DNA from: Hypomesus transpacificus
Taxonomy: Eukaryota > Chordata > Actinopteri > Osmeriformes > Osmeridae
Assembly (NCBI RefSeq): GCF_021917145.1
Contig: NC_061068.1
Location: forward strand, 7,756,404 to 7,820,403
Direction: 5' to 3'
DNA length: 64,000 bases
This document shows positions 12,601-39,503 of this stretch, piece by piece. The position numbers and the translations under genes were made by a program. The notes under the pieces were generated by a model. It had not been told where the DNA came from and searched no databases. It worked only from the letters and a program-made list of their open reading frames with translations. The stretch's first letter is position 1; each line of letters opens with the position of its first letter.

Positions 12601-13058
12601 TCCCTAAAGCTAACTTTTGCAGCCGAGGATCGGACCGCCAAGGCCCCCGCCTTCGGCCGCCGCCCGTCTCACACTGCACCCGACCCCCATGACCCCTCCT
12701 GCGGATGGTGAGCCCACTGGAAGAGGGTCCCACGTTGTCTCTTCGGGCTGTGCCCGACCGGGCCCCATGGGAAAAGGCCCGGCCACCAGGCGCTCGCCAT
12801 CGAGCCCCACCCCCGGGCCTGGCTCCAGGGGGGGGCCCCGGTGACCCGCTTCCGGGCAGGGGCAACTGAGAACCATTGTTGTATTTCTTCATGGTTGGTT
12901 TTTTGAGCCACTCTTTGTCTGGTCTTTCACCTGGAACCTGTTTGCCTTGGGTGACCCTACCAGGGGCATGAAGCCCCCGACAACATAGCTTCCAGGATCA
13001 CTAGGACACGCAAACCCCTCCACCGCGGTAAGGTGGTGACTCAAGGAGGGGGAGAGAG
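9690..13058 (-). mobile_element. Full-length non-LTR retrotransposon (RTE-like LINE)
   Basis: A 3.37-kb insertion is bounded by a perfect 17-bp target-site duplication. It reads on the minus strand with a 5' leader (13058-12893), one long open frame, and a short 3' end with a gatgacgatgacgacga-type tandem tail (9690-9709) instead of poly(A). A single frame with an N-terminal endonuclease and a repeat-type tail fits the RTE group, but clade assignment needs a tree. It lies between snai1 and myh7b, antisense to both. Confidence 0.9.
9701..12892 (-). CDS. LINE polyprotein: AP-type endonuclease and reverse transcriptase
   Basis: One uninterrupted frame of 1063 residues. An apurinic-type endonuclease starts near residue 92 ([11 protein letters not shown]). 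It shows [12 protein letters not shown] near 229-240 and the catalytic TDHH near 324. The reverse transcriptase follows, with the finger segment [11 protein letters not shown], palm motif [22 protein letters not shown] and the active-site FADDVVLL near 797. The C-terminus carries a conserved [12 protein letters not shown] segment. The protein would nick target DNA and copy its own RNA into the nick. No frameshift or stop is visible. The Met was chosen as the first in frame after the 5' leader; the true start could be a little further in. The frame is GC-rich compared with its surroundings. Confidence 0.92.
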   Translation of the reverse strand: MKKYNNGSQLPLPGSGSPGPPPGARPGGGARWRAPGGRAFSHGARSGTARRDNVGPSSSGLTIRRRGHGGRVQCETGGGRRRGPWRSDPRLQKLALGTWNVTSLAGKEPELVREVESFRLDIVGLASTHSVGSGTSLLERGWTLFHSGVALGERHRAGVGILVSPRFGACTLGFTPVDERVASLRLRVGGRVLTVVCAYAPNGSSEYPPFLESLGGVLESAPPGDSLVLLGDFNAHVGNDSETWRGVIGRNGPPDLNPSGVLLLDFCARHGLSITNTMFKHKGVHMCTWHQDTRGLSSMIDFVVVSSDLGPHVLDTRVRRGAELSTDHHLVVSWLRWWGRTPVRPGRPKRNVRVCWERLAEPSVRRSFNSHLRESFDHVSGGAGDIESEWAMFRASIVEAADRSCGRRAVGACRGGNPRTRWWTPEVRDAVKLKKEAYRTLLAGRTPEAADVYRQAKRNAALAVAEAKTRAWEEFGEAMENDFRTASKRFWTTIRRLRRGKQCSVNTVYGGDGALLTSTGDVLDRWKEYFEDLLNSTNTLSDVEAESGDIGGGPSISGAEVAEVVEKLRGGRAPGVDEVRPEFLKALDVVGLSWLTRLCNIAWTSGTVPLDWQTGVVVPLFKKGDRRVCSNFRGITLLSLPGKVYSGVLERRVRRIVEPRIQEEQCGFRPGRGTVDQLYTLRGVLEGTWEFAQPVYTCFVDLEKAFDRVPRGLMWGVLREYGVPDFLIGAVRSLYDRCQSLVRIAGSKSNLFPVRVGLRQGCPMSPILFITYMDRISRRSQGVEGVRFGDLRIGSLLFADDVVLLASSGRDLQLSLERFATECEAAGMRISTSKSEAMVIDRKRVECHLRVGEEILNQAEEFKYLGVLFTSEGRMEREVDRRIGAASAVMRALHRSVVVKKELSRKAKLSIYQSIYVPTLTYGHELWVVTERTRSRIQAAEMSFLRRVSGLSLRDRVRSSVIREGLRVEPLLLRVERSQLRWLGHLIRMPPGRLPGEVFRARPTGKRPRGRPRTRWRDYVSQLAWERLGVPQEELAEVAGGREVWASLLRSLPPRPDPRTSGR

Positions 13059-13075
13059 AAATTGAGAGAGAAATT
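13059..13075. repeat. Target-site duplication, LINE 5' side
   Basis: An exact second copy of the 17-mer at 9673-9689. It abuts the LINE 5' leader, which supports a non-truncated insertion. Confidence 0.88.
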
Positions 13076-16000
13076 GAGGGAACACATTGAGGTGTCATCA
13101 TGAAGATCAATGAAGTTAATTTTAGATTCTTGTCTGGAGCAGGCATTGTAGTTGGCAAATTGACATGAACTTGATTTAAACCATGGTCCAGGTTTCCTAT
13201 TCCTGTTCAGCTTGGAGGACTGTAACTCTGAGACCCTCTTCCAGCTTACTGTAGCCTAGACAGTGAGTCAGAGTCTGCCCAGCCAGTTCCCATGGCTCCT
13301 TGACTGTGCAGGTCTAGTCATTGAGCAGGGATGAGGGTGTGTGGGCCTGGGATGAGGTAAGCTGTTCCACTGAGTCTCTGCCTGCTCCAGCCACACATTT
13401 TCAAAACTGTTTCACTTTTAGCCAGGGAAATAAGGGCACAGCTTCAGATAAAGCATCTAATGTTGTTAGTCTAAGGAATACCGGACTTGTGGTTGTGCAG
13501 TTAGAAAAAAACAGCTGTAAGCTTAACTTTTTTATTTTACTATTGTGTCCTTGATAGGATGTGTTGGCACAAAATGCTTCCTTCTGTATAAAATCATTTT
13601 TCAATAAATATTGTTAGCATGCCCAATGGGATGGGTAGTAACTATGAAGTAACTTTGCATATAATGTCAATGTGACTAACCTTTAGTCCGAGTCAACTCT
13701 GATCTAGCATGTTTTCTTGACTCACTCTACCATTGTATTAATCAAAGTCTGAAATACTTTTTAACTGCTGCCACAAAAAAACAGTTCATAAACCTTTAAT
13801 AGAACTGCGAGTTACTGAATGTATATGTATATGTATTTTTGAAGAAATGAAAACATGACTCCTCCACTTGTTCCTTTGGGAGAGTGGAAAGCCTCAATGT
13901 GAAATCTGAGAACTTTTTCCTGCTGCCGGCTTCCCAGTGCCAGAGCACTCACTGTAATTTACCAAAAGTGGCTGCTATTTATGCCATAAAGCATGTGTTT
14001 AACATTCCAGAACCCCACTGTGTTTGTGTATACCTCTCTCTCTCTTTCTCAGTCTCTCTCTTTCTCAGACTCTCTCTCTTCCCTCTCTCTCTATACCTAT
14101 TTTTTTTGCTGTTGCTGTATATCTATTTATGTATATACTGCATGTGTGTTAACAGTGAAATATCCCTGCAGAGCTGCAGCACTCATTCTTCACAGGAGGA
14201 TCATCTCACCCCCTCTGAGACAGACCGACAGGAAGTAGGAGTTTACATTGGCCTACTTTACCCTGAAAAAGCAGGCTAGCTAGAGGCCAGGCAGCTCAAG
14301 TGCTGCTGCTAACCTTCACTGCCTACTGCCACTACACCAAGTCCCATCCCCCAGCCCCGTCCCACCCACGCCTGCTCTCGGGCTGATTCAGTCATAGAAG
14401 GGGGAGACACTAGCCTTCAGTGCAGCAGAAGCCAAGGCTCAGGGCCTGGGATACAGGAAGGAGCTGTCAGCCTCCCATAAACAGGACTCATCCTGCGCCT
14501 GTGACACGGTCTGCCTGGGGCCAGCTCTCCAAGGACAACCCACCATTGCAGCCCCATACTGAAACCTCAGTAGCTACAGACCTTTTCATGACAGTCCTTC
14601 AGGAGCTTGCCCATGTCTGTGTTTCCCTGCTACAGCCCCTCTCTCCGCAATATCTCAAGGGTTCTGTCATTATTTCAACACGTTGCAATGCAGGAAAGTA
14701 CAACATGTGGAATGAACTAAGTCAAGCAAGATGCCAGTGGAGATGGAAAGAGCCCCACTGCAGTATTTATGATGATTTTTTAAAGAACTGACAGAAAGGG
14801 AAATGTTTTGATAGAAACAAACTTTTAGCCTCATTCATTACCCCCTCATCATTCTCTAAGTTTATTTATATTAACAAACATCTCACTCTCAGTTCCAAGA
14901 CAATCAGTACTCTTTACTTGTTATAAGATATTGCTATATTGTGCTTGTCTTGTAGTTGGAACATGCTGGATTTTTTATGCCATGGAAAACAGTCCCCATT
15001 CCTCTGTTTGCCATTAGCCAGTGGTGAGCTGGACCATGTCTTAACTCAGAAGTAAAGATGCAACAGATTAATTCCTCTCCATCTGCAACTAGGCCATCGA
15101 CAACCACTGCTTGAGGTAAACAGCAAGGCCAATAACAGTGCCACCACAAGTATGTCTAATGATGGATGTGATCAGGCTCTGAAGCTGCCAGAGGGCTGGA
15201 TTGGAGAGGTGGTCGAGTGGTTGGGGGGAATGGAGTGCATATTAAAGAGTAATGAATCACACACTCAGTCACAGGGTCGCCGGGGATGAATGTGCTCTCT
15301 GTTGGTTTTCCTGGAGCCTGGAGTTTACTAACTGATGACGCAGGCTGCACTTGATCAGAGACATGTGTTGCTGAGGACTTGGTGCCAGTGAGAAGCACAG
15401 AGTGGGGGAGAGGTGGAAGAACGGATGGCGCCTAAGCCTTCTCCTCTCCCTCTCTCTCCCTTCTGGGCATTGCCTCACACGGAGGCTTGTGGGATTTGGG
15501 AGGAGGGGCGTCCAACTCTGGGAAAAATAAGCCCAGTTAGTACCCGGGGACAGGAAACAGCAGATTCTCTCAGTAAGCATCTTGATCTAACCCCTCAATT
15601 CTGTACCATCTTCATTCCCCAGCTCTCTCCCTGTGGGCTGCTGTTGGGACACTGAAAGGTTGAGTCTTGGAAAATAAAGACATAAAAGACTATTCCTTAC
15701 ATATCCCAATATTGAATAAAGAATGTACATATCTTTACATAAAGTGGGATATCCATATTTGAAATATCAACAAAACGTAATATACCATTTGAAGGACTGA
15801 CACTATCTGAATTTCAGCTTCAGAAGAAAAACACCTGTTTGCCATCCAATGAAGGAATGCACCTGAGAATATTTTCCCAGAGAAGGTGCAGTGGTACGTT
15901 GAGCTGTTGCTGCAGGCAATCGGGGATCATTGTGAAAGGACCAATGCAATGCACATTTTTGTTCTCTTGTTAGAACTTGTCAGAGTGTGAGAGTAAATAC

Positions 16001-19000
16001 ATAGCTAAAACCATGAAACACAATAAGTCAATGACAACTCTGCAAAACCCTCACCAAAAGCAATTCCAGTTTGATGGCAGGTAAGCTTATTCATTGACAA
16101 AGTCAACTCTCCATGTCAATGTTTTTTCATTTGCCAATACATGTTTGACAGGTGCATTAACTTTTGAGAGGTCCAAACTCCACCCAGTGTGACCCAGAAA
16201 AGCATGTCGTGTGGGAACAGGTCAACAGTTTGCCAGTGTTATGGTGAAGGTGCTGAACACCTCCTCTCCTCATCAAAGAGTCTGGAAACAGCTGAGTGCC
16301 TGGCAACATGAACAGATGCACAGACTCTTGAACATAGAGTCAAACCGACGCAAACATCAACCACCACACTTGCAGCTGCCTAAATGTGTCTCAAACTCAA
16401 TCTTACACACATTCAATCCCCCAACACACAATGAATACACACACACACACACACACATATGGCTCTGTGGGAGGCCAGCAGCTGGATGTGATGGAAAACA
16501 CCCTGCACCCCCACTGACACCCCACAGGCCGTCCCTGTCACACAATGACGCACCAAGCACTGGTGCTCTGGAAGACTTGACTCTCTAAGGATCTCAAGGC
16601 TACAAGCTATTTAGAGAGTGCCCTATTAATCAGCAGGGCTGCTTTCAAACAAACTGCAGTTAGATCTGAGTGTTCTTACTCTGGGGTATGAAGAGTTACA
16701 AACAATAGACAAGACACATGTTCTGTCAAACACACACACACACACCTACACCCACTCACACCATATACATACTCCCTCCCTCCCGCACGCACGCATGCAC
16801 ACACACATACACCCAGGCTTGCACACACGCACACACACACTCAGCACACACACACTCAACACATACACGTCCATGTTGAATCCATTACCCTGTTGCTTGT
16901 TAAGTCATTACTCTGTAGCTTGTTATTTTCTCAACTCACGAGAAAGCAATCCATGGAGGAGCGTTGAGAGATTTGCCACCCGATTGCAGGGTTAGGATAT
17001 GGGAAGTTACACTGACATTTGAGGAATGTGGTGAAGCACGAAGACCAGGAACATTTAGAAAACATGCTTTTCAGATGAAAGACCTTTTCTTCGTTTTCTC
17101 TGACTCCTGGCTGTAGCAGAGTGATGTCCATAGGGAAGACCTAGTCGTGCAGACAGTACTGATGACAGTGCAGAACAGTCTTACTCCACCAATGGGATTG
17201 GGAGGAACTAACACGGCCCAAGAGCTCTGACGGGTTCACTTCGGATCTCAGACATCTGCATTGAATTTCCTCCTCTCTAAAGAGAGTGACTGTTGGCAAG
17301 TGAGCCTTTCAATGGTTTTGTCTGTTCAACTTCCTGTGTTATCTATTTGTATATGTACCCAACCCCACTATGTTCCAAAAAGAATAATGGGTGCAAAACT
17401 TAAACAAAGAAATAGAGTCAGAAATAAAGCCACCCACTAACATAAGACAAATAATGACTGTTTTGTTTTGTGGAACTTTCTATCCACTCTGTGCTCTCTT
17501 CTTTCTCCTCCCCACCCCTCCCTTACTCTCATTGCTAGGAGTTAGGTTTATTAGCAAGACTACAACTGGCAGGTCTTTCACAACATCCTCCCCAGTCTGC
17601 CCAAACCTCTCAGAGCCTGTGAGTTCTGACTAGCCTGCCACTCTCACCAGACCACTAATGTGTGACACATGTCCCTCAGCTCCACCTCTCACACCTAAGA
17701 TCAAAGCTCTGGAAGAGAAACTGTGTTTTACACTGTGGTGTCCTTCCCCCCAGCAGCCCCAGCCCCTCCCCAACACCTCTTTGACATCCACATGAGATGT
17801 CTGAGGAAGCAAACTTGTAAGCACCTGTCCTCTTTGACACTGGCTTTAACCTGACCAATAATGTAACACAGGGCGGCTGGATTTCAACTTAAAGCAGGTT
17901 TCCTGCTGATGTGTTCTCCATGTGTGGGTGATAAGAGCTAAGATAACACTACCAAGCTAGAGTCAGCAGGAGCAACAGTATACACCAAGGAGATATGAAT
18001 CAATACCATCCAAGAAGAAACCATTTATCAGTATCAGTACCTGGTTTCATATATTACCAGCGGAGCTAGGTTGCAAACATAATAGCTAGACAATTTTGAG
18101 CCACGGTTCCTTGAAGTACCTAACATTATGTATGGAATAACTGACCTCATCCATCATCATTGAAAAAAAAAAACATTGACCAGTTTCCACTAAAGGGTGC
18201 CAAGGATAGAGACATAAAGAGGGTAGAAATAAAGAGAGGGGAAGGGACAAAGGCATGAACTCCCAATGCCACATGAAGTCTGTACGATCTGAGCAAAGCA
18301 GTTCTTTTGTGGTAATGATCACAAGCATCCTGCCACCATCTCTCACCGATCTCCAGATACACTGTAGACATAATTTACGTGCAACCCCTCAGAAAAACAT
18401 TTTAGATCTCCCTTTTTCACATTCACGCACACGCACACACACTCACGTACACTCGCTCTTTCTCTCTTTCTCTCTCCAGCAGTTCACTCATGGGCCATTA
18501 CTCAGCAGTGAGGAGAGGGGGATCAAAAGCTTAAGGTTCCCCAGTGCCTCTGTAGCCAGGCCCACTGTGGTTAGGCCTTTAGACAGAGAGGCACCTCTTT
18601 TAAACAGAGCCCCCAAATGCCAAAAACACTCAAGTTTAAGAAGGAAAAAAAAACACCCAAAATATGTATGCATGATCCTGCACACACATATACGCACGTG
18701 CACATACACACACACACTTCCTGCCTGTTTTTCCAGTACAAAATCCTTACAGGAGGAAAGTTATCTATGGCACAGTGAAGGCTTTCTCTCTTTAGTCCTG
18801 CTCATTCTGACATACATTCCCTGGCAGTTATTCTCCAGACAGTATTCCCACTATCACTTGTTCATTGAGGGTGCACATGCTCTCCATGTGACTCCAATGA
18901 TGGATGGCTTTAGAAAGACACAGTGAGATGACTCTTCTCAGTCCTCAGTCTCTGGTTCCTGACTTTAGAGTGACAAACATTCCATATACCTGAATGAATC

Positions 19001-22000
19001 GCTGCTAAAATGAGCGCAATGAAGGTGAATTATAACTATGAGGTCAAGGAAGGTCAATAAAAACTATAATACAAAATGATCAACCCTCCCCGCCAAAAAC
19101 AAAATCGAATAAATATGTATGAAGAAATTTAGAAGAATGTAAATTTGATATGGAGAACTAGGAGTTTGATTAGGTTAGATTTACTGTGTTCAGCCATGAG
19201 ACCTCATGCAAAGTTAGAAGACTCCAAAATCCCCGCCAGCATTTTCCTAATGAACCGAGGCTATGGACATGGCAAGTGTGCGTACAGGGGTGGGGGTGGG
19301 CAAGGCACCTTGCAACAGCTGGTGTGAATTATCTGAGGGTCGGGGCTGGCTGGGGGGGAGTGGGGGTTAGGGAGACTCCTGGCGCCAGGATCGGGCCAGC
19401 AGGTCAGGGAGGATGACGATTACCAAAATATAAGTGGGCAGCCATACCCCTGGAGAGCGGGGGTGTTCCTGGCTCAGAAAACTTCCAGCTACAGGATGGG
19501 GAGGCCCGAGGACGCTGGGAGGGGTCTGGGGGGACGCTCCTACTTCCTCTTCCTATCAGATAGCCCCTTCCTGTCCAACAGAAATGTACAAAAAGAAACA
19601 TGGGACTGTGGCAAAGTGAACGTTTGCTAGAATGTCCCATTTTGAGATTATTGTTAGTCATATCATTATTTGATGAGATGGTTGAGGATAGTTCCTAGTT
19701 ACAAAGCTTTTTTCTGCTGTTATTTCTTACTTAATATCTTTGTTAAATTGTTTGGGAGTCAGTACTGAATAGTGAACATGTCAACTTGCGAGGCACCAAA
19801 GATCTGTTTCAGGGTCAAACTGGGGAACACTGCTGTTTGTTTATTTGTCTGTCACATGTCTGTCACCATATCATTAAGATTTCTGACCTAGTTTGACCAC
19901 AGTGGTGCCTGAGTCAAGTCCTGCCTTTGTTAAATACCATGAGAGACGGATGACTTCTGCTGGTAAAAACCTAGCACTGCAGTCAGCAGTTTTTACAAAC
20001 TAGATTATGGAAGGTCCCCTCCTTCATGAACACATTTTCAGATGGTTTGCTATGCATTTCATCTGATCCTTAACATACTGTTGCCCATGAAAACGGATGT
20101 AACTAAATGTTGTTAAAGGCAGCCTATCTCACCCCTGGTCCTTAAGGACCCCCTGCACGCCTCTTCCAACACACCTAATTCAAATGAATGGGTTATTATC
20201 TGATAACGACCCATTCATTTGAATCAGGTGTATGGGAGCAGGGAAACATCTCAAATATGCAGAGCAGGGGGTCCCTGAGGACCAGGGTTGAGAAAGGCTG
20301 CCTTAAGGGATGGTTTGAACAGAACTAATTTGTTGTATGAAACTAAATTATTTTTACCATGAAGATGTGTAATACTAATGCCCTCAGTATTAAGTATTAA
20401 ACATAATCCTTGGTCTAAAAAAAACATGGATGTGTGATGATATTCATGTGACAGTTGTCTTTTTGTTCCAGTAGAGGGCAGTATTGGTGTGGAGACAATC
20501 ATCTAGGTACAGAAGGATGACAGTTCTTCTCATGGTGTACAATTTCATTGAATTACAAAATTATTGCATCTTGTGAAGAAAAATTTTTTTTGCCTGTTGA
20601 TATAACAATCTCAGCCACTCTCCAGACATCAATCTCATCATCAAGTAAAAATACTATTAAGTTCCTTCTACCCCATTTACATTTTTCATTTCTGCCAATC
20701 AAGAGAAAGGCTCTCTGTTGAATGTTTACAAAGCTGTTAATAGTACAGCTTTGTGTGCTACATTCAGTATGGGGTGAGAATTAAAAAACATAGTGTCAGT
20801 TTTCAAGTGTCTGGCATGCTGCCAGAAAGTAGCAGTTCTCAGGATGCCATGCTTGTCCCTCTGTTCCCCCCCAGCGTGGGGATCTGGAAGGAAGAGGGAG
20901 AGCGAGAGGGCTTTCCCTCTGGACTCAGCTCACCTGCTCTTAGGCACTCTGCTAGTATAGGATTAGGGTATAGGACCACAGGGTCATTCATGAACAAACT
21001 GGGGCTACACTTACCCTGACACAGCTGTAGCAGTCATCATGAAGCAGCCCTCTAATACAATTGTATTCCTTTTAGAATGTTGCCATATTTTTCAAAATGG
21101 TTGCTCTTAGACTTTCCATCTTGTATCGTCTTGTAGCCTAATACGTCTGCTAATCAATGTTTACATAAACAGCCACATTCAAGGCAGTTCGTGTTTGACT
21201 GTGTTGCCCCCTGCTGGTCAAACTATGTCAGGAAAGGAATTCATCAAAATTGTATGTAACTTTGAACTGAATTTATCTGTATGGGTGTGTCTATCTGCAC
21301 CTAATCTAATTTTTGACACTTTAACACATGCACCACTAGCTGACCAGTTGTGTCTGTGTTTGAGCAGTTGCCTTGGCAGACAGGTGCGTGTGTGTGTTTG
21401 AATGTGTGTAGTATTTGCACCTGTGTGCTTGAACGTGTGAAGTATACATTGTATGTGTGTGTGTCTATATGTGAGCATAGAGGAATATGTGAGAGACTGA
21501 ATCCTGTGTAAACTGTGAAACAGACCCTGTGCACCAGTCACACATGTTCTTTATTTTATTGTGTGATACTAGCCTACTACTGGAATGTCTCTCATTGTCA
21601 CTGGAGCTTTTCATATCCAAGCATAAAATGGGCCAAATTGATGCCAAAGGTCCATTGAAGCTGCCTGAATCTTTGGCCTTTTACACTAAAGGACCCCCCA
21701 AGCAATAGAAGTATGCCTGATTGTAAATTAGGTAAATATATGTCACTGTGACAATGAGATGCTGCTGTAGGTCACTGGTGAAGGTCTCTCAAGCAGTCAG
21801 ACAAACAGCCTTTCAAATCTATTTAAAGTGTAGCGTGGAATAACTTCAGCCAAGTGGCACCCCAAGTGACCAGTTTAGGACTCACATGCATTACTTTGAA
21901 GTCATTTTTTGGTATTTTCCTAAATGCCAAAGAAAGGTGCCACCACTGTATCAGGCAGCTGCTGGTATGGCAATACAAAAAACAAGTAAATCATTACTTT

Positions 22001-25000
22001 CAATGAGCAATTCACCTTCAATGTTAAAAACTCCACAGGTCCTGAGTGATGTTTGTCTGTAAGTGTGTGCGCTGCCTTGTTAACCCCTCTCCTCTTGTTG
22101 GACCTGAATGGGGGGCTGGAGCAGGGCTCTCAGTGGGATCCTGGAGTGCGTCAGATTGTCTGCGGGCCTGTGTTTGGATAAGGCAGCATGCCTATTGTCT
22201 CTGATGGGCTGGCAGGGCTGAGGTATGCCTGCATGCCCTAGAAATAGAAAGACAGCTGAGGGTGTCCATACATACCCAGGGCTGGGCCTGCCCTGCTGCA
22301 CCACAGCTCCAGACTGACTGAAAGACAGACCATTGTTTGGTGCCAGGGGTAATAGCTGAAATATCTCACCAAAACAAGTGGCTAAAAGACTGATTAGCTC
22401 ATGTTATTGTTGCCTGTGTTGGCTTGTGGTGGCCTATGAGGGGACAGTGAAGGCATTACAGGAGCTCACATATTAAAAGCATGAGCGAGGCTTGATCCTG
22501 GGTTTGCAAAATGCGTCTCCCTGTCTCCTCTCTGATAAATCGAGGCCTGAGACACCACAGTTGCTGCAATGTTTTGCATTAAATCCGCCCAAGGTGATTA
22601 TAGAAATATTTGCAAGTGCCATCTCAGGACTTAGTGTTTAAGTTACCTAGAGTTAAGTGGGGTAACATAGCATATTTAGTGTAGGTTCTGTCATCAGTGA
22701 AAAAAGTAAAATGAGTGGTCATGGGATTAAGAAGTAAAGGTGTATATGAGAGACAGGCAGAAAAATGTGTGTGTGAGAGAGCGAGAGATAGTTATAGATT
22801 TATAGATTGATGACATAAAATTATGTACATTATATGTGTTCATTTATCTTTGACAAACAGACAGACAAACAGATAGATAAATAAATAGATAAATAGACAG
22901 ATAGAGAAGCAGTCTGCACAAAAGGTGTTTAGAGTGAAAATGAATACACTCGTAAATCCCAATCTCTCGCTATCTCTGTGTCTAAGCCCAAAGATATTTA
23001 GTGCATGATGATCTAAAACAACTGTGAGCCCACCAAGCATACCACTGATGATTCCTGGGATTCTGGTCTTGTCTTAGTGTCCCAAAAGATTGGCTGTACA
23101 CATTCACATCAGCCCACTGTTGGACAAGCAAACAGGACATACTGTGGGCCTGTGACTTTGGCTCAATGCTTCATGTCAAAGGCCTGGCTTTGTGACTGAG
23201 GTCTAGCTTATTTAGAGCCAGTCATTTGATAAGAGAAGTCTATGCTTCACAAATGACCAATAATCAAAACAGAAGCATTTAAAGGGTCTTGGCTCCATTA
23301 AACACTAAATGATTTTGGTGGGGAATGTCCAGGATGTAAGAAGAGCTGTTGCTTTGGGAACTCAGCTGTTGCTATGGACTTTAGTGTTGCAGTGCAGAGA
23401 GACGTGCTGTGGGACAACACTCCAGTACATACACTGTGTGTGTGTGTGTGTGTGTGTGGACTTATTTTAAGGCAGCACCAGGGACTTTGGGATTCATCTC
23501 CTCTCATGTGTTATCGGCATGTCAGCTTTTTTAACGGCAGGGCAAGTGACACAGTACATAACACAGCCTCCACTACTCTGAAGTGCCCCTTGCCTTAGAA
23601 TAGCTCTGGACTCTATCTAACTGATGGCCAATAAAGTTTCAGCCATCATGGCAACACCTCTTGGCCTGCCATGACAGGAGATAATGCCATCAACAAAGAT
23701 GGCTGCTTCTTCTTTACACCACGGTGTCATTTAAGGAAGTGGTTTGCTTTGTTTCCATAAAACCCAAAGACTTCATAATAAAAACTAGGCTGTTTACCCC
23801 TGCTATTTTCGAATGGTACGAAGAAGGCTACAAAGAAAACTATAAACCAAATTCCAAACCTCTTTCGACCATGCTTGTCCATTTCTCCTGCAGTGACAAC
23901 ACAGGGAACTCAACATTGCTTTAGTCCCTACCACAGTCCTTAAACAATAGATCTTCCTAACACTCAATCTTTTAGGAGTACTGGACTCTGCTGGCTTTGT
24001 CTATTCTGGGAGACTCTGGATTGCCCCCCACACACCCCACACCATCGCGCTGCCCTCTTACCCTGCTCTCATACCAGGCACCAACCTCCCCTTCTGGACT
24101 GAAGGTCAGATCCACTGGGGCCAGAATTTTAAAAGGCACAGCCCTAATGCCTGTCCATGCCAGAATTACGGCAGAGACAAAATTATATCAAAGATGTTCC
24201 ACGTTATCACATGTATACTAAGTGTTCCACATTTAGCACATTACAGGCCTTGAAGTTCATATAAAGAACTGTCAGAAGCATGGTCACAATTTAACAAAGA
24301 TTATCATGACAGAAGATAAAGTAAAAAAGAAGTAAAAGAACAACAATTATAATAAGTTGTAACCCAAAATCAATCAGTTTGATCCGTGTCAGGCAATTAT
24401 TTTTCCTAGAGCTGTTTCTGTCATGTTCAAATTGAGAAGTGTTTCTCTATTAATATTGTGTCATGTATTAATAGTGCCATGTTTAATGTCACACTGAGGC
24501 GCTCCTGAAATAATCTCTTCTGAGGTTGCATCCTCTGTGGCCACACACAATGGCAGACACCCCTGTTGGCACTCAACAACAAAAAAGCCGCAATGCAATT
24601 ACAGCGGGGACAGCATGAGCTCATGGGCATCTCAGTCACTTTTAGTAGCTCTGTGTGTTACTGTACTTTTCAGGATGAAGAAGGATATATACAAGGATAC
24701 TAATATTTCGAATAATTGATAACTGAAGCTATTTATTGACATGTTACATAACTAAATATATATTTGTCAGTAAATTCCTATTTTTCATCGGTTATTTAGT
24801 GTCCCATTGACATGTGTATTTAGTTACGAACTCCCGGGTCATGATAGGAGATAAAAAATAAGCAAACGGTCGACCAGTCAATTTGCATGGCTGTGAACCA
24901 CATAGGGTTCCATTGCTGACAATTAAACTATGGTTTCTAAAGGGCCGCTCCCACCAACGCGACTCTCTCGCCCCTCTGTGTGCATACAGTACGATAAATA
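13076..25000. other. 12-kb intergenic region, no gene recognised
   Basis: No exon with recognisable protein similarity and no RNA gene was found between the LINE and the myh7b promoter. It holds short CA/TC microsatellites (for example about 14035-14095, 16438-16460 and 16730-16870) and the MITE at 20117. Open frames here are short and low in complexity. Muscle enhancers of myh7b or distant snai1 enhancers could lie here but cannot be seen without comparison. Confidence 0.55.
20117..20302. mobile_element. Foldback MITE with TTAA flanks
   Basis: A 186-bp element whose halves are near-perfect inverted repeats. The left end begins aggcagcctatctcacccct. The right end, reverse-complemented, begins ggcagcctttctcaaccct. 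The inner palindrome contains caaatgaatgggt and its complement. TTAA lies on both sides (20113-20116 and 20303-20306), as expected of piggyBac-type target duplication, though one base at the edge is ambiguous. It has no coding capacity and must be mobilised in trans. Confidence 0.8.
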
Positions 25001-25006
25001 ACAGGG

Positions 25007-25217
25007 CTATAAAAATAGCCGGCTTGAGTTAGCGCAATGATAAAAAAGTTGCTTTCCTTTTGTGTCAATTGAGACACGCGGCAACAACCAATAGACTGTG
25101 GAGGTGGTGGCATATGCTAATTAGGGACAAATCTCCCCTGGCCATGACCTTGAGAAAGACAATAAAAAGGGGACACACCTCTTACACCACTTACTATCCC
25201 GTTGTGTGCGCCCTAAG
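25007..25217 (+). promoter_or_regulatory. myh7b: Candidate myh7b/miR-499 promoter and non-coding first exon
   Basis: Visible elements in order: an A/T-rich MEF2-like site ctataaaaatag (25007-25018), an exact ERR-type element TGACCTTGA (25145-25153), and a TATA-like aataaaaagg (25161-25170). A consistent 5' donor, ccctaag|gtcagt, falls after 25217. A start near 25195 would give a short untranslated exon spliced to an acceptor near 25478, just before the start-codon exon. ERR-family receptors are reported to drive Myh7b/miR-499 in slow muscle. The promoter assignment itself is inference. Confidence 0.45.
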
Positions 25218-25535
25218 GTCAGTCAACCACTTATTATGTCTTTGTTTTTTGGGTGTTCGTCACGTAATTTACGTGAGTGCCATACAGAATTCCCTTTCAT
25301 TTAGCAGGCTAATTCTGCTGAAACTTTAATTAAAATAGGGATGAATTTGCCCTCTTTTACGCGCAAATACTTTTCACGAATACTTGGCACACTCAGATGT
25401 TTGTCACGTCAATAATACGTAAGTCATATTTAGTGATTTACAAAAATACTTAAACTACGTTTTTGTGTTCTGTCCAAGGAGTTTGAGAAGTTACCTGTCT
25501 TCTTGGCGCTTCAGTCGGCCAAAGGAGTAGCCACC

Positions 25536-39322
<13,787 letters not shown>

Positions 39323-39397
39323 TGGTGCAAGGATGGCCACCCTATGCAGACATAAGTCTCCCTGCTGCAACAGCTGTGTGTGACTGTGTGTGCATCC

Positions 39398-39403
39398 AAT
39401 AAA
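39398..39403 (+). terminator. myh7b: Poly(A) signal of myh7b
   Basis: AATAAA lies 76 nt after the myh7b stop codon, implying a very short 3' UTR of roughly 100 nt. Confidence 0.75.
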
Positions 39404-39495
39404 GACTACTGAACACATACACAGAATGTCTGATTATTCAAACCAATCAAATGACTGTCTTCAGGAGAAGGTTGTTAGAATGAATGTTTATCATT

Positions 39496-39501
39496 TTTAT
39501 T
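39496..39501 (-). terminator. trpc4ap: Distal candidate poly(A) signal of trpc4ap
   Basis: Plus-strand TTTATT reads AATAAA on the minus strand, about 2.7 kb after the trpc4ap stop. A nearer copy is at about 41177. Which one is used is unknown. Confidence 0.35.
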
Positions 39502-39503
39502 AA

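Noticed and set aside
9475..12911. Many plus-strand and secondary frames across the LINE
   Set aside because: They are shadows of the 1063-residue LINE frame in GC-rich sequence; none has a recognisable domain.
14420..14791. 123-residue plus-strand open frame
   Set aside because: No domain, no splice partner and no similarity I can name; expected by chance in a 12-kb intergenic region.
18255..18926. 223-residue plus-strand open frame
   Set aside because: Its composition follows CA/TC-rich DNA (His-Thr runs), with no family resemblance and no plausible flanking exons.
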